The position numbers and the translations under genes were made by a program. From contig NZ_JAGYPF010000003.1 of assembly GCF_018343535.1 (NCBI RefSeq), positions 124,001 to 188,000 of the forward strand: a stretch of DNA of 64,000 bases, in the 5' to 3' direction. This document shows, in pieces, positions 18,028 through 27,601 of this stretch. Numbering within the stretch: the stretch's first letter is position 1; every line of letters begins with the position of its first letter. This DNA is from Neobacillus rhizophilus. Lineage in GTDB: Bacteria; Bacillota; Bacilli; Bacillales; Cytobacillaceae. The notes beneath the pieces are model-generated. The model ran no database searches and was not told the DNA's origin. It was given only the letters and a program-made list of their open reading frames with translations.

Positions 18028-18061
18028 AAAGCCCTTCCATCCATTTGGAAAGGCTTTTTTT
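18028..18061. terminator. Terminator between the 86-aa gene and ydeI
   Basis: Stem AAGCCCTTCC/GGAAAGGCTT with one mismatch, followed by a run of T on the plus strand. It lies between convergent genes. Confidence 0.8.
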
Positions 18062-18072
18062 CATCGAATATA

Positions 18073-18690
18073 CTAATCGTTTAATCCCTTTCCATCGAGA
18101 ATTTTCTCCATACATTTTTCAATCCTTGACACCCGAGTTTTGGATTGTTTGGGTGCTGAAAAATGAAGAATGTATGCTCTTTTCCGCCCCGGCGTCAATG
18201 CATCAAAAGCAGTTTTCAAGGCAGGGATTTCATCAAATTTATTTTGAAGTTCTTCAGGAATTGGCTCTGGATTCGTTTTAGTATTCACTTTCAAACCGGC
18301 TTTTTCCGCTTCAACGGCTTCATAAATATACTCTTTTAAGACTGGTTCGAGCTCAACTATTTGCTTAACATTGGTGAACTTTACCAGGCGTCCCGCCTGC
18401 GTATTTTCCCCGGGCTTTTCTAGAATCCGATGGGCATCTTTTAACAGAGCACCTTTAAAAAAACTAAGTGAACAGTATTCTTTAAAAGCACTTAATATCA
18501 GTACATTACTTTGCTGAAATGTGTAACAAGGAACTCCCCATTTCAATTCTTCTGTCAACCCGCAGTCAAGAACAATCTTCCTTAATTTCGCTAATTCTTC
18601 CGGCCATTTGTTGACTTTACAGTCGGGAGTAGCCCCCAGCGGACAACGCATACAACCATCAATTAAATATTTATCAACCTTAGGATTCAT
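18073..18690 (-). CDS. YdeI/OmdA family protein
   Basis: A 205-residue soluble protein with two parts. The N-terminal half is a DUF1801-like fold ([36 protein letters not shown]). The C-terminal half is an OmdA-type bacteriocin-protection domain ([56 protein letters not shown]). This fusion is the YdeI family; in B. subtilis YdeI has no firm function. The reading frame overlaps the upstream dus gene by 11 bases, so the two are translationally linked. Confidence 0.8.
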   Translation of the reverse strand: MNPKVDKYLIDGCMRCPLGATPDCKVNKWPEELAKLRKIVLDCGLTEELKWGVPCYTFQQSNVLILSAFKEYCSLSFFKGALLKDAHRILEKPGENTQAGRLVKFTNVKQIVELEPVLKEYIYEAVEAEKAGLKVNTKTNPEPIPEELQNKFDEIPALKTAFDALTPGRKRAYILHFSAPKQSKTRVSRIEKCMEKILDGKGLND

Positions 18691-19690
18691 TCACTGTCCC
18701 CGTCCCATCAATATTGTTCTCAAAGTGATCAAGCAATGAACGCACTTCATCTGTTGATTTCGTGTTCATTAATTGATTTCTTAATTCACCAGCTCCACGG
18801 AATCCTTTGACATAAATTTTGAAAAAGCGATGAAGCCCTGTGATTGAACGCGGCAGTACTTCCGCATATCGATCTTGAAGATCAAGCTGCAGTCTTAAAA
18901 GATCAAGGTATTCTTTACTGCTATGCTCTTTTGGCTCTTTTTCAAAAGCAAAAGGATTTTTAAAAATACCTCGCCCGATCATAACGCCATCAATACCATA
19001 TTGTTCAGCAAGTTGCAGCCCAGTTTGACGGTCAGGAATGTCTCCATTGATTGTTAGTAGCGTATTCGGTGCGATACGGTCACGTAATTTTTTGATTTCC
19101 GGAATTAGCTCCCAATGCGCATCTACTTGGCTCATTTCCTTTCGTGTACGTAAATGAATAGAAAGGTTCGCAATATCCTGTTTTAAAATATGTGTTAGCC
19201 ACTCCTCCCACTCCTGAACCTCCTTATAGCCAAGTCGTGTTTTCACGCTGACAGGCAGTCCGCCCGCCTTTGCTGCTTGAATAAGTTCTGCCGCAACGTC
19301 TGGACGCAGAATAAGGCCACTACCTTTCCCCCTCGATGCCACATTCGGTACAGGGCAGCCCATATTAATATCGATGCCTTTAAATCCTAGCTCTGCCATG
19401 CCAATACTCATTTGGCGGAAATATTCGGGATTATCCCCCCAAATATGTGCCACCATTGGCTGTTCATCTTCTGTAAAAATCAAACGGCCACGCACACTTT
19501 TCATGCCCTCTGGATGACAATAGCTATCCGAGTTTGTAAACTCTGTGAAAAATACATCCGGTCGACCGGCTTCACTTACTACGTGACGAAAAACAACATC
19601 TGTCACATCTTCCATTGGTGCAAGTATAAAAAATGGTCGTGGTAAATCACGCCAAAAATTTTCTATCAATTCAAACTCAAATCCTCTCAT
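18680..19690 (-). CDS. dus: tRNA-dihydrouridine synthase
   Basis: A 336-residue FMN-dependent Dus TIM barrel that reduces uridines in tRNA D-loops using NADPH. Key elements are [16 protein letters not shown] (FMN contact), [22 protein letters not shown] with the catalytic Cys, [35 protein letters not shown] and [16 protein letters not shown] (phosphate binding). The first-residue context LILAPME is conserved. The ATG at 19690 has a poor ribosome site, so the start is uncertain by a few codons. It is followed by ydeI with an 11-bp overlap. Confidence 0.88.
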   Translation of the reverse strand: MRGFEFELIENFWRDLPRPFFILAPMEDVTDVVFRHVVSEAGRPDVFFTEFTNSDSYCHPEGMKSVRGRLIFTEDEQPMVAHIWGDNPEYFRQMSIGMAELGFKGIDINMGCPVPNVASRGKGSGLILRPDVAAELIQAAKAGGLPVSVKTRLGYKEVQEWEEWLTHILKQDIANLSIHLRTRKEMSQVDAHWELIPEIKKLRDRIAPNTLLTINGDIPDRQTGLQLAEQYGIDGVMIGRGIFKNPFAFEKEPKEHSSKEYLDLLRLQLDLQDRYAEVLPRSITGLHRFFKIYVKGFRGAGELRNQLMNTKSTDEVRSLLDHFENNIDGTGTVNES

Positions 19691-19820
19691 TATGGATATA
19701 TTCAGTACTCGGCAAAAAAATATAAAGCCAAATGTTCCACTTCTTTTACACTTATATCATGCTTTATTACTTATTATCAAACACAAAATGTTCCTTTCAG
19801 GCGATGGTTCAATTTCCCAA

Positions 19821-19856
19821 ATAAAAATAAACCCAGTCTTAAGACTGGGCAAGTTT
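19821..19856 (-). terminator. Terminator of rlmCD
   Basis: Perfect palindromic stem CCCAGTC-TTAA-GACTGGG, with T-rich DNA after it on the minus strand, immediately past the rlmCD stop. Confidence 0.85.
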
Positions 19857-19859
19857 TAA

Positions 19860-21239
19860 CTAATTTAAAATAAGCTTAACCACACACTCCACATGTGCCG
19901 TCTGCGGGAACATGTCCACCGGCTGTATATATTTTACATCATATTTGGTACTTAATGTTTGAATGTCTTTTGCCAAGGTCGATGGATTGCAAGATACATA
20001 GATAAGTTTCTTGGCTTCAACTTGGAGAATTGTTTGAATTAGCTGCTTATCAAGACCGGTTCTTGGCGGATCGACAACGATAACATCTGGTTTCCAGCCC
20101 TTTTTGACCCATTTCGGAAGAACTTCCTCCGCTTTTCCTGGGACGTATTTCGTGTTAGTAAATCCATGGCGTTTAGCGTTTTTCTTAGCATCCTCTATAG
20201 ATTCAGGAATCACGTCCATACCACGGACTTCCGCTGCTTGGTCTGCTAACCACAGGCCAATGGTGCCTACACCACAATAGGCGTCAACAACCTTTTCTTT
20301 CCCCGATAGTGCTGCTGCTTTTTTAACTTCATCATATAACCTCACAGTTTGGGTCGGATTTAGCTGGAAAAATGTTCTAGCGGAAAGTTCGAATTGCAGG
20401 TCACCCAAAGTCTCTTGAATAAAATCTTCGCCAGCAAGCGATAGCGTTTCTTCTCCAAAAATGAGCGAAGTTTTTTCACCGTTAATGTTCTGGACAATCG
20501 ATTTCACATTAGGAAGCTGTTTTTGGATTTCTTGAAGGACGAGCTCTTTCTTTGGCAGTTCCTTTTGTGAAGTAATAAGAACAACTTGAAGTTCGCCTGT
20601 CTGCACACCCACCCGGGTAACGATTGTCCTGACGATCCCTTTTCTTGTTTTTTCATTATAGATAGGTATTTGTAAGCTCTCTAAAATTTGCTTCACTTTG
20701 GCGGTTGCTTCGTTTGTCTGTGAGTGCTGGACCGCACATTGGTCGATGTTGATTAACTGATGGGAATTTAGGCCATATAACCCTGCCAAGACTTTGCCTT
20801 GTTTTTCTCCGACCTGAAAGCTGCCTTTATTGCGGTAACCCCAAGGATTTTCCATTCCACTCGTTTCGCGGATATCAAGTTTTTCAATGTTGAGCTTTGT
20901 ATGGCGCTCAAGCGATTGAATTACGATATCGCGCTTTTCCTTAAGCTGCTGATTATAGTCCAAATGCTGCAACTGGCAGCCACCGCAAAGGTCGTACACA
21001 GGACAAAGCGGTTTCACACGGTGAGGCGATTTGATGCGGATTTTCTTTATCTTGGCTTCAGCATGTTTCGGGTGGATTTTTGTTGCCTCGACAACCACTT
21101 CCTCACCAGGCAGAGCACCAGGCACGAAGACAACTTGCTTTTTAAAATAACCGACACCTTCTCCGTTGATGCCGAGCCTTTTGATGGTCAGAGGGAAGGT
21201 CTGCTTTGGTTGTATTTTGATATTTTGTTCTGTTTTCAT
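19860..21239 (-). CDS. rlmCD: 23S rRNA (uracil-C5)-methyltransferase RlmCD
   Basis: About 459 residues of the RumA/TrmA family. An N-terminal TRAM domain ([17 protein letters not shown]...[13 protein letters not shown]) is followed by the Fe-S cluster cysteines [15 protein letters not shown]. The SAM domain has [17 protein letters not shown] and the catalytic block [10 protein letters not shown], with the nucleophilic Cys in [12 protein letters not shown]. In Gram-positives one such enzyme methylates U747 and U1939. The second in-frame ATG (21239) is correctly spaced from TTGGAGTG, so it is chosen over 21248. It begins about 15 bp after the alkA stop, a likely two-gene operon. Confidence 0.9.
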   Translation of the reverse strand: MKTEQNIKIQPKQTFPLTIKRLGINGEGVGYFKKQVVFVPGALPGEEVVVEATKIHPKHAEAKIKKIRIKSPHRVKPLCPVYDLCGGCQLQHLDYNQQLKEKRDIVIQSLERHTKLNIEKLDIRETSGMENPWGYRNKGSFQVGEKQGKVLAGLYGLNSHQLINIDQCAVQHSQTNEATAKVKQILESLQIPIYNEKTRKGIVRTIVTRVGVQTGELQVVLITSQKELPKKELVLQEIQKQLPNVKSIVQNINGEKTSLIFGEETLSLAGEDFIQETLGDLQFELSARTFFQLNPTQTVRLYDEVKKAAALSGKEKVVDAYCGVGTIGLWLADQAAEVRGMDVIPESIEDAKKNAKRHGFTNTKYVPGKAEEVLPKWVKKGWKPDVIVVDPPRTGLDKQLIQTILQVEAKKLIYVSCNPSTLAKDIQTLSTKYDVKYIQPVDMFPQTAHVECVVKLILN

Positions 21240-21254
21240 AAAGTTCACTCCAAA

Positions 21255-22121
21255 TTATTCAATGCTTCTCCATAAATATAGGGAAGCGTAGCTTAGATAC
21301 GGTACCCAGCCATGTTTGTATTGTTCCATTTCTTCATAAGTCGGCTTTTTTTCAAGCTGGTATAGTTTTTTGATGGCATTTTGAATACCAATGTCAGCCA
21401 TTGGAAAAAGATTAGGTCGGCCTAGTCCGAAAAGGAGAAAATTCTCCACCGTCCACCTGCCAACGCCTCGAATTTTCATCAGCCTTTCGAAAATTTCCTC
21501 ATCCGGCTGCTTTTTTAGATTATCGAGGTCGAGACCATTTTCAACAATTTCTTTGGCAATTCCAATCATGTATTCAGCCTTCCTGCCGCTGATTTGCAGT
21601 CGCCTTAACTCTTCCACCGTTAACCCAGCGGTTGTTTCCGGCTGTGGGAAAAACCACACTCCATCTATCTCATAGCCGAACGTTTTCACAAATCGCTCGG
21701 TCAGCGTATAGGCAAATTTCATATTAATCTGCTGGTGAATAATGCATTTTAACAGTGACCCGAACAAATCGAAATCTAGAACCAGCGGGGTGCCAACGAA
21801 AGCATCAAATATTTCCTTTAAGTCTGTTTTTTCAAAGTGGTCATGGACTTTCGCTAAAGAAACATTCCATTGAAAAATTTCCCCTGTGCGCTGGATGATT
21901 GCATCTTTGTCGGCATCACTTTTTCCTGAAACGGTGAAAGCCGGTTCGTGGATTGTTCCAGTTGCCGTTACCTGTACTGCATGCAAGCTGCTCCCGATTA
22001 CTATCGGGATTTGAATTGTACGTTTGGCTAAGTCGAGTACCTTCAAAGGATCCGGCGCATGCCTTTCCAATACACGGTCAAAATTATAAGGACCGTCAAT
22101 ACGTATGGCTTCTTGCCACAT
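21255..22121 (-). CDS. DNA-3-methyladenine glycosylase II (AlkA-like)
   Basis: A 288-residue HhH-GPD glycosylase that removes alkylated bases from DNA. The N-terminal part fits the AlkA-type beta domain. The C-terminal part has the helix-hairpin-helix LMKIRGVGRWTVENFLLFG and the catalytic Asp in FPMADIGIQNAIKKLY. The segment DLFGSLLKCIIHQQINMKFAYTLTERFV is typical of the AlkA helical bundle. There is no Fe-S cluster cysteine set, which argues against endonuclease III or MutY. It is upstream of rlmCD on the same strand. Confidence 0.87.
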   Translation of the reverse strand: MWQEAIRIDGPYNFDRVLERHAPDPLKVLDLAKRTIQIPIVIGSSLHAVQVTATGTIHEPAFTVSGKSDADKDAIIQRTGEIFQWNVSLAKVHDHFEKTDLKEIFDAFVGTPLVLDFDLFGSLLKCIIHQQINMKFAYTLTERFVKTFGYEIDGVWFFPQPETTAGLTVEELRRLQISGRKAEYMIGIAKEIVENGLDLDNLKKQPDEEIFERLMKIRGVGRWTVENFLLFGLGRPNLFPMADIGIQNAIKKLYQLEKKPTYEEMEQYKHGWVPYLSYASLYLWRSIE

Positions 22122-22167
22122 ATGGGCTCCATCCTTTAGTATTTTCCCCGTATTATAGCATGAAACA

Positions 22168-22198
22168 GAAAAAAACCGAATTTCAATGAAATTCGGTT
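22168..22198 (-). terminator. Terminator of pdaA
   Basis: Perfect stem CCGAATTTCA-T-TGAAATTCGG (arms 9-10 bp) and a TTTTTTTC run on the minus strand, right after the pdaA stop. Confidence 0.88.
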
Positions 22199-22994
22199 AC
22201 TTCTTTTTCACTTTCTTCTTCTTCTCCTTCGGTTTCATCATCAAATGGTCAAGACTTTTGAATTTGTATCCTTTCTTTTTCATATCTTGGATGGTTTTTT
22301 CTAGAGCATCCGCGTTGTCTTTCGAAACGGAATGTAAAAGAATGATTGCACCTGGATGAACTTGCCTCATCATATTGTTGTATGAGTAATGCCAGCCCTT
22401 TTGGCTGTTTACGTTCCAATCGACGAAAGCCAGGGACCAAAAAATATGCGTGAAGCCCTCTTCTTTTGCAATTTGCATTGTTCTTTCACTAAAAACACCG
22501 CGCGGCGGGCGCAGATAGTGCATTTCTTTTTGACCAGTAATCTCCTTGGTTTTGTCCCTTACTTTTCGCAGTTCTGTACGGACCCTTTCGTCACTAACGC
22601 GGGTAAAGTCAGGATGGTGCCAGGAATGATTCCCGATGATGTGCCCTTCATCGACAATTTGTTTAGAGAGTTCCGGCTGTGACAGCAGGAAATGCCCAGT
22701 CACAAAAAATGTCGCCGGCACTTTTTCTTTTTTTAGGACCTTAAGAATCTTAGGAAGGTGCCCATTTTCATAGCCGCTGTCAAAGGTCAGATAGATGATT
22801 TTTTTATTCGGGTCGCCTTTGTAAACTGCCCCGTATTTGGCAAGAATTTCGTCATATTCTGCCCCTGCCTCCGGCGGCACTTCATCGACTGCTTTTTTAA
22901 ATCCCCAATGGATCGGTCGATTCGGCAGCGCTGCATATGTAAGAGTCGGTAACAATAGGACCATTATGCTAAGTAAGCACAATAATTTTTTCAT
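22197..22994 (-). CDS. pdaA: Peptidoglycan N-acetylmuramic acid deacetylase PdaA
   Basis: About 265 residues, exported by an N-terminal signal peptide (MKKLLCLLSIMVLLLPTLTYA). The NodB domain carries YLTFDSGYENG (catalytic and metal Asp), GHIIGNHSWHHPDF (metal His), LRPPRGVFSERTM, FWSLAFVDWNV and GAIILLHSVS. These are the PdaA hallmarks. In B. subtilis PdaA forms muramic delta-lactam in spore cortex and is needed for germination, so it marks a spore former. The C terminus is a lysine-rich tail (KEKKKKVKKK). ATG 22994, seven bases from GGGGG, is preferred over the TTG at 23009. Confidence 0.92.
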   Translation of the reverse strand: MKKLLCLLSIMVLLLPTLTYAALPNRPIHWGFKKAVDEVPPEAGAEYDEILAKYGAVYKGDPNKKIIYLTFDSGYENGHLPKILKVLKKEKVPATFFVTGHFLLSQPELSKQIVDEGHIIGNHSWHHPDFTRVSDERVRTELRKVRDKTKEITGQKEMHYLRPPRGVFSERTMQIAKEEGFTHIFWSLAFVDWNVNSQKGWHYSYNNMMRQVHPGAIILLHSVSKDNADALEKTIQDMKKKGYKFKSLDHLMMKPKEKKKKVKKK

Positions 22995-23073
22995 CCAAAT
23001 TTCCCCCAATATTGTTTTTTATAGTGTTTGTTCTCGGGGGGAAAACATAATTAACATATAAAGGAAAATGGGT

Positions 23074-24030
23074 TTATTTTGGTTGGTAGTAAATGCGGCC
23101 TTTATTAGATCCGGTGGATGGGAGTTTTTTAAGGTTTAAGAAATAGGTAGCCTGCCTTGAAGAAGGAATATGTAGAAATTCACGTAATTCTCTATTTGTT
23201 ATCGAATTTTTTATAATTAAAAAATGGTCATTGATTGCTTCGATGTAGGCATCCTGAGAAAGCAGCTCGCATACTGGGCAATACCATTTCTGCCTTCGAT
23301 ATTGCATCGGGATATGTAAGCATCGTGGACAACAAACTCCCGGAATAATTTCCTTTATTCCAATATCGAATTTTCGTAATACATCAATTTTAAGTGGAGT
23401 GTGTTTACTTAAAACCAGCCTTTTTATTTTTCCAATTGTTTTCTGATCAATTCTTTCTGCGGTGTAACGGATCTCCAGTTCTTCGATCTTTCTTAAAAGA
23501 TTGCCTACTTTTAATATCTTTTTTTCTGCTTCATGGTATCCTGGTGCAATCTTGATTATACTTGAGGACCTTGTCATTACAGCTAAAACCTCAACTGGAG
23601 CTGCTGGTAATTGGTATTTTTCGAGCAGGTATTGTAAAAGGATTTTATGACGTATTGCCTGTGCTAACTGATTATCATATACCTCTTTTGATTCATTCAC
23701 CTCCTGTATTAATTGGTCCTTTTCAATTGTAAGTGTCCCTGCATAGTTTTTGGATTCAATAATAAGAGTTAGTTTAGGGGAAAGAAGAAGTGCATCTATT
23801 TGAAAGTAAGTATTTCCAATAGGGAGACGAAGGCCATGAAAAATGTGATATTTTTTGTCAGGAATTAATCCAAGAAAATAGCGAAGTTTTTTTTCACCAT
23901 GGTAGCCAGAATTTAAATTTCTTATTTCTGTCTCAATTTTAGGCCTTTTAGGATGATTTTGCGTTATTCTTCTTATTAGTGCTTCTGTTTGTTCCAGCGG
24001 AATAGGTTTATAAAGCTCTAAATCAAACAA
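23074..24030 (-). CDS. NERD domain protein with C-terminal zinc ribbon
   Basis: A 318-residue protein. Residues about 40-150 form a nuclease-related (NERD) domain: GYHGEKKLRYFLGLI, IDALLLSPKLTLIIESKNYAGTLT with the Asp and ESKN of a PD-(D/E)XK-like core. Near residue 235 there is a zinc ribbon CCPRCLHIPMQYRRQKWYCPVC, followed by a short helical C-terminal domain. No membrane helix is seen. NERD proteins are presumed nucleases, with unproven substrates. It starts with TTG, spaced correctly from AAGGAGG. A 20-21 bp repeat array lies upstream of it. Confidence 0.85.
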   Translation of the reverse strand: MFDLELYKPIPLEQTEALIRRITQNHPKRPKIETEIRNLNSGYHGEKKLRYFLGLIPDKKYHIFHGLRLPIGNTYFQIDALLLSPKLTLIIESKNYAGTLTIEKDQLIQEVNESKEVYDNQLAQAIRHKILLQYLLEKYQLPAAPVEVLAVMTRSSSIIKIAPGYHEAEKKILKVGNLLRKIEELEIRYTAERIDQKTIGKIKRLVLSKHTPLKIDVLRKFDIGIKEIIPGVCCPRCLHIPMQYRRQKWYCPVCELLSQDAYIEAINDHFLIIKNSITNRELREFLHIPSSRQATYFLNLKKLPSTGSNKGRIYYQPK

Positions 24031-24130
24031 AATGTTCCCTCCTTAAAAGTTATCCCCGATATTTTCGACAGAAAACGTCAATATCCCTGCTGAATTTTTG
24101 TAATTGTGTATTTTATTTTTGTGGTTGAAA

Positions 24131-24400
24131 ATATATCTACAAATTTTGGAGAGATATCTACAATTTCGTAATTTTATCTACCAAATTATTAAGGATATCT
24201 ACAAATTACCGGAACATATCTACAAATCGTCCCTAAGGACCCTTTTCGGAGGAAAATCCTGGTACTAATTACACCGATTTTTTAACCGAAACTTGTCACT
24301 TGAAAGGATATCTACAAAAATTCGGATGATATCTACAATTTTTCAAATATATCTACAAAATTTCCGAGGATTTCTACAATTTCCGGAACATATCTACAAT
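24131..24400 (+). repeat. Periodic repeat array A (TATCTACAAATT units)
   Basis: Ten copies of a TATCTACAA-type core start near 24134, 24155, 24175, 24196 and 24217, then after a 92-bp break at 24309, 24330, 24350, 24371 and 24391. Spacing within each half is 20 or 21 bp. Copies 3 (TATCTACC) and 9 (TTTCTACAA) are variant. Bases between cores vary. No start codon or ribosome site gives a sensible frame. The array lies between the NERD gene start and the fumarase terminator. Function unknown. Confidence 0.85.
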
Positions 24401-24416
24401 TCCCCGCTCAGCACCC

Positions 24417-24451
24417 ACAAAAAAAGATAGATCCGCATAAGCGAATCTATC
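24417..24451 (-). terminator. Terminator of the fumarase gene
   Basis: Stem GATAGATTCGC/GCGGATCTATC with a TTAT loop and a TTTTTTT run on the minus strand, about 16 bp past the stop. Confidence 0.87.
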
Positions 24452-24466
24452 CCAATCCCAAAGATC

Positions 24467-26011
24467 TTATTTAAAAACCGGCTCCTTAAACTGCGCCAAT
24501 TTCTCCAATGAAGATTTGTCAACATCAGCATGTAAGCTGTTGCCGTGGGAATCCATCGTAACAACCGCTTTGAAGCCTTCGACACGTAGATGCCACATCG
24601 CTTCAGGAATACCAAATTGCATTAAATCAACGCCCTCGACGCCCTTGATACAGTCAGCATAGTACTGGGCAGCGCCGCCAATGGCGTTCAAATAAACTCC
24701 GCCATGCTCGGCCAAAGCGGCCAATGTCTTAGGACCCATTCCGCCTTTTCCGATAACAGCGCGGATGCCAAACTTCTTCATAATGTCGCCTTGGTAAGGC
24801 TCCTCACGGATACTTGTTGTTGGGCCGGCAGCTTTCACGTGCCATACGCCGTCTTCATCCTTCAGCATAACCGGGCCACAGTGGTAAATCACTTGACCGT
24901 TTAAATCAACAGGTGCATCGTGGTCACTCAAATACTTATGAATCGCGTCGCGGCCAGTATACATCATGCCATTGATTTGCACAACGTCACCGACTTTTAA
25001 AGCACGAATTTGCTCTTCAGTAATTGGCGCCTGCAACGTGATGACTTCCTGTTCAGAAGCAGCAGCAACTTCTTGTTCTGCCCCCTCCTGTGCGAAATCA
25101 ATGAACTCGCCCTCTTGGTAAGCCCATTCCACAATTGCGCCAGTCTCAGGATCAACGGAAACACCCATGCGGCGGTATGCCCAGCAGTTGTAGGCAACGG
25201 ACACATAGAAGCTGGCAGGAATGCGGTGCATGACGCCGATTTTACAACCTAGCAAAGTCGCTTCGCCACCAAAGCCCATTGTGCCGATCCCTAATTTATT
25301 TGCATTTTCAAGTACATACTCTTCCAATTTACGAAGGTCTTCATTTGGATTCACATCATCAACCGAACGGAATAACTGTTCCTTTGCCAAATCATAGCCG
25401 GAGGAACGGTCGCCGCCGATGCCGACGCCAATGAAGCCTGCAGAACAGCCTTGTCCCTGTGCTTGGTAAACAGAGTGCATGATACACTTGCGGATCCCAT
25501 CAAGGTCGCGCCCTGCGCGTCCAAGTCCTTCTAATTCACAAGGCAGGCTATACTGAATGTTTTTGTTTTCGCAGCCGCCGCCTTTTAAAATCAGCTTCAC
25601 ATCAATATAATCTTTTTCCCATTGATCAAATTTAACAACCGGAACGCCAGCACCTAGGTTGTCGCCGCTGTTGGCACCAGTCAAAGAGTCAACAGCGTTA
25701 GGGCGCAGCTTGCCCTCTTTTGTTGCTTGAATAATCGCCTTTTTAATGGCTTCTTTTATTTCTAATTGGTTGACACCAACTGGAGTTTTAATTTTAAAAG
25801 TAGGAAGTCCTGTATCCTGGCAGATTGGTGACACCTGGTCGTCCGCCATTTTAATATTGTTAGTAATGGTAGCTAGGCTCATTGCAGCGCGAGTCCCGGC
25901 ATTTTCTTGTTCCTTCGCTGCCTTGATAGCGCGGCGCACATCCTTTGGCAGCTTTGTGGAAGTTTCAACAACTAGCTCGTACATGCTTTCTTGGAATTTC
26001 TCGATATTCAC
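24467..26011 (-). CDS. fumA: Class I (iron-sulfur) fumarate hydratase
   Basis: A 514-residue fusion of the alpha and beta units of class I fumarase, an oxygen-sensitive [4Fe-4S] TCA-cycle enzyme. The N-terminal domain has SPICQDTGLPTFKIKTP with the first cluster Cys, GGGCENKN with the second, and HSVYQAQGQGCSAGFIGVGIGGDRS with the third. The C-terminal domain begins with ITEEQIRALKVGDVVQINGMMYTGRDA and includes KAAGPTTSIREEPYQ and GKGGMG. It starts with GTG after AAAGGGG. It is monocistronic, with a TTATGCATAA palindrome in its promoter region near 26045. Confidence 0.92.
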   Translation of the reverse strand: MNIEKFQESMYELVVETSTKLPKDVRRAIKAAKEQENAGTRAAMSLATITNNIKMADDQVSPICQDTGLPTFKIKTPVGVNQLEIKEAIKKAIIQATKEGKLRPNAVDSLTGANSGDNLGAGVPVVKFDQWEKDYIDVKLILKGGGCENKNIQYSLPCELEGLGRAGRDLDGIRKCIMHSVYQAQGQGCSAGFIGVGIGGDRSSGYDLAKEQLFRSVDDVNPNEDLRKLEEYVLENANKLGIGTMGFGGEATLLGCKIGVMHRIPASFYVSVAYNCWAYRRMGVSVDPETGAIVEWAYQEGEFIDFAQEGAEQEVAAASEQEVITLQAPITEEQIRALKVGDVVQINGMMYTGRDAIHKYLSDHDAPVDLNGQVIYHCGPVMLKDEDGVWHVKAAGPTTSIREEPYQGDIMKKFGIRAVIGKGGMGPKTLAALAEHGGVYLNAIGGAAQYYADCIKGVEGVDLMQFGIPEAMWHLRVEGFKAVVTMDSHGNSLHADVDKSSLEKLAQFKEPVFK

Positions 26012-26162
26012 GTGTCGGTTTCCCCTTTCCCTATTTTCCCCTAATTATGCATAATTTTTTACAACTTTTTGACGGTTATAATTATACTCCTATAGGCGGG
26101 AGATTTAAAGGATTTGGATGTAATCGATTTCGTGGAAACTTTTTCTCAAAAAAATGAGCCTG

Positions 26163-26363
26163 CTATTTAACAGACTCACTTAATTCACGGTTATTAAATT
26201 CTCTTATTTTTGATTCCAACTCGTCAATCATTGTAATCAGACGGTCAATATCGTCTAAATCAGTATCTTCCGGGTCGATGGCTTCGAGAATGTCGAGAAA
26301 CATATTAAGACGATGCTTTAAAAAGTCTAATTGGGAATTTTTATTATGAGTGGGACTGCCCAT
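26163..26363 (-). CDS. SE1561 family small protein
   Basis: A 66-residue soluble protein starting MGSPTHNKNSQLDFLKHRL and continuing with acidic helical sequence (DILEAIDPEDTDLDDIDRLI, MIDELESKI). This matches the SE1561 family of short conserved Firmicute proteins with no known function. ATG 26363 is eight bases from AAAGGAG and gives the conserved N terminus; an upstream TTG-like start at 26387 is rejected. It is divergent in arrangement only with intergenic repeats and has no operon partner. Confidence 0.8.
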   Translation of the reverse strand: MGSPTHNKNSQLDFLKHRLNMFLDILEAIDPEDTDLDDIDRLITMIDELESKIREFNNRELSESVK

Positions 26364-26443
26364 CGTAAATTCGCTCCTTTTTTTCAATTGCCTTTTTCAT
26401 CCTAACCAAATTTCAGTGGTTTGGCAATCTTCTTTTTTTAACT

Positions 26444-26550
26444 GAAAACGCGTCGATTGGCGAGTCCGTTAGGACGAAGACAGAGGCGTAATTGAATTTA
26501 TGCGTTAGGAAATTATAAATTTGTGAAAAATTATAATTTCCTATTAGCTA
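26444..26550 (+). repeat. Structured intergenic repeat, copy 2
   Basis: The first hairpin is CGCGTC-GATT-GGCGAG (mostly paired by compensation), then TCC-GTTA-GGA, then GACGAAGACAGAGGCGTA and ATTTATGCG. It ends with a long stem TAGGAAATTATAA/TTATAATTTCCTA and the tail TTAGCTAA. The terminal stem differs wholly in sequence from copy 5 but keeps pairing. Confidence 0.85.
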
Positions 26551-26585
26551 AAAAAGCTCCTGCCGGAAACATTGGCAGGAGCTTC
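26551..26585 (-). terminator. Terminator of yfkD
   Basis: Perfect 11-bp stem AAGCTCCTGCC/GGCAGGAGCTT with a TTTTTAG run on the minus strand, about 13 bp past the stop. It abuts the end of repeat copy 2. Confidence 0.87.
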
Positions 26586-26597
26586 TTCAGAAAAAAT

Positions 26598-27407
26598 TTA
26601 TCGTGGACGTTCGGATGCGAGAAATCCAAAGGAAACATAGTCCTGCACAGGAATCCAAGCACCGATTCCCTGTGAGGTTACGTTTTTGATGACGATGAAT
26701 TTGCGGTTTCCTTTTAACATTAAGTAGACTTCACCGTAAGTTACTTTTCCCTTTTCATTCACGGCAGGCGCATAGGCATAAAGGTAGCCAAGCCGGTTCG
26801 AAGGGATGTTATAAATGTGATCGTTCTTTGTACCGGCACCGATAATTGTATCAAATGCGAGCGGTAGATTCGTTTTTTGCATCGCCTTTAAAATAATCAT
26901 TTTCTTCACGTCTTCGGCATTCGGAATTTTAGCCGTTAAACCGCCTCTGACGATTTTCTGCGCTTCCTGAACATATTTAATTTGATATGGGGCGTTGCCG
27001 CCGCGATTATCAAAGTAATTCGTATTGATTTTTTGATACTCCCAATTTGTTGAGGTTTCCAAAGACTCATAGTTCAAAGGCCACTGGCCAAGGTAAATGA
27101 TGGCACGGTAGCCGACAGCAAACGGAGTGCCGTTTATGCTTGATTCGTTAAGCATGCGAATAAGGTCAGGGTTTTCAATTTTGACCTTTGAAGAATTTAT
27201 AAGCTTTTTTGTCAAATCACTTGGCTGTAGAAAAGGCAAATCCTGAGTCGAATTAGGATATGTATTTTCCTTTGTGATATTCCTAACCGAGGATGGAATT
27301 TGGGTCTTTATCGGTTCCTTTTTGACAGCAGTTTTTTCAGAGAAGACAGACGGTATGAAAGAAATCATTAATACAAAAATTAAAAGACCCGAGGCAATTT
27401 TTTTCAA
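26598..27407 (-). CDS. yfkD: YfkD-like secreted protein
   Basis: About 269 residues with a signal peptide (MKKIASGLLIFVLMISFIPS then VFSEK). The mature part contains STQDLPFLQPSDLTKKLI, GYRAIIYLGQWPLNYES and IGAWIPVQDYVSFGF, which I associate with the YfkD family. That family has no known function, but its gene neighbours yfkE (chaA) and yfkF in B. subtilis are also its neighbours here, supporting the call. TTG at 27407 is placed correctly after AAAGGAG; the ATG at 27434 has no ribosome site. It is transcribed in the same direction as chaA but separated by a promoter-bearing gap. Confidence 0.78.
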   Translation of the reverse strand: MKKIASGLLIFVLMISFIPSVFSEKTAVKKEPIKTQIPSSVRNITKENTYPNSTQDLPFLQPSDLTKKLINSSKVKIENPDLIRMLNESSINGTPFAVGYRAIIYLGQWPLNYESLETSTNWEYQKINTNYFDNRGGNAPYQIKYVQEAQKIVRGGLTAKIPNAEDVKKMIILKAMQKTNLPLAFDTIIGAGTKNDHIYNIPSNRLGYLYAYAPAVNEKGKVTYGEVYLMLKGNRKFIVIKNVTSQGIGAWIPVQDYVSFGFLASERPR

Positions 27408-27572
27408 AAGAAAAACTCCTTTCGCAAATAGCATAAATAATCTGCTAGTAGTTTCCTCGGAGTTGGGCCATATTATCCATTGGCAAGCACCGCTTTTGCA
27501 AATTTTCTCAGTGTCCTAATCCTGTATCTATTTGGGTAGTCGAAAAGTAATAAAAATGTAATAATCTGAACA

Positions 27573-27601
27573 TTTACAAAATTCAAATTAACAGTTATAA
27601 T
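27573..27601 (+). promoter_or_regulatory. Strong sigma-A promoter facing a region with no clear gene
   Basis: TTTACA (27573-27578), a 17-bp spacer and a perfect TATAAT (27596-27601) on the plus strand. Transcription would run into 27610-27930, which has two good ribosome sites but no convincing reading frame. Confidence 0.7.

Noticed and set aside
24131..24400. CRISPR array
   Set aside because: Unit period is only 20-21 bp with about 10-bp variable parts; CRISPR repeats alone are longer. No cas genes are nearby.
24131..24400. Iteron-type replication origin
   Set aside because: Three such arrays lie at unrelated loci in one chromosomal segment, with no replication initiator gene nearby.
26461..26500. 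Hammerhead ribozyme in the structured repeat (GAGTCC-GTTA-GGACGAA looks like hammerhead stem II)
   Set aside because: The conserved CUGANGA box reads TTGGCGA, losing essential core bases, no cleavage-site stem was found, and the small stem varies among copies (TCC/GGA or CCC/GGG).
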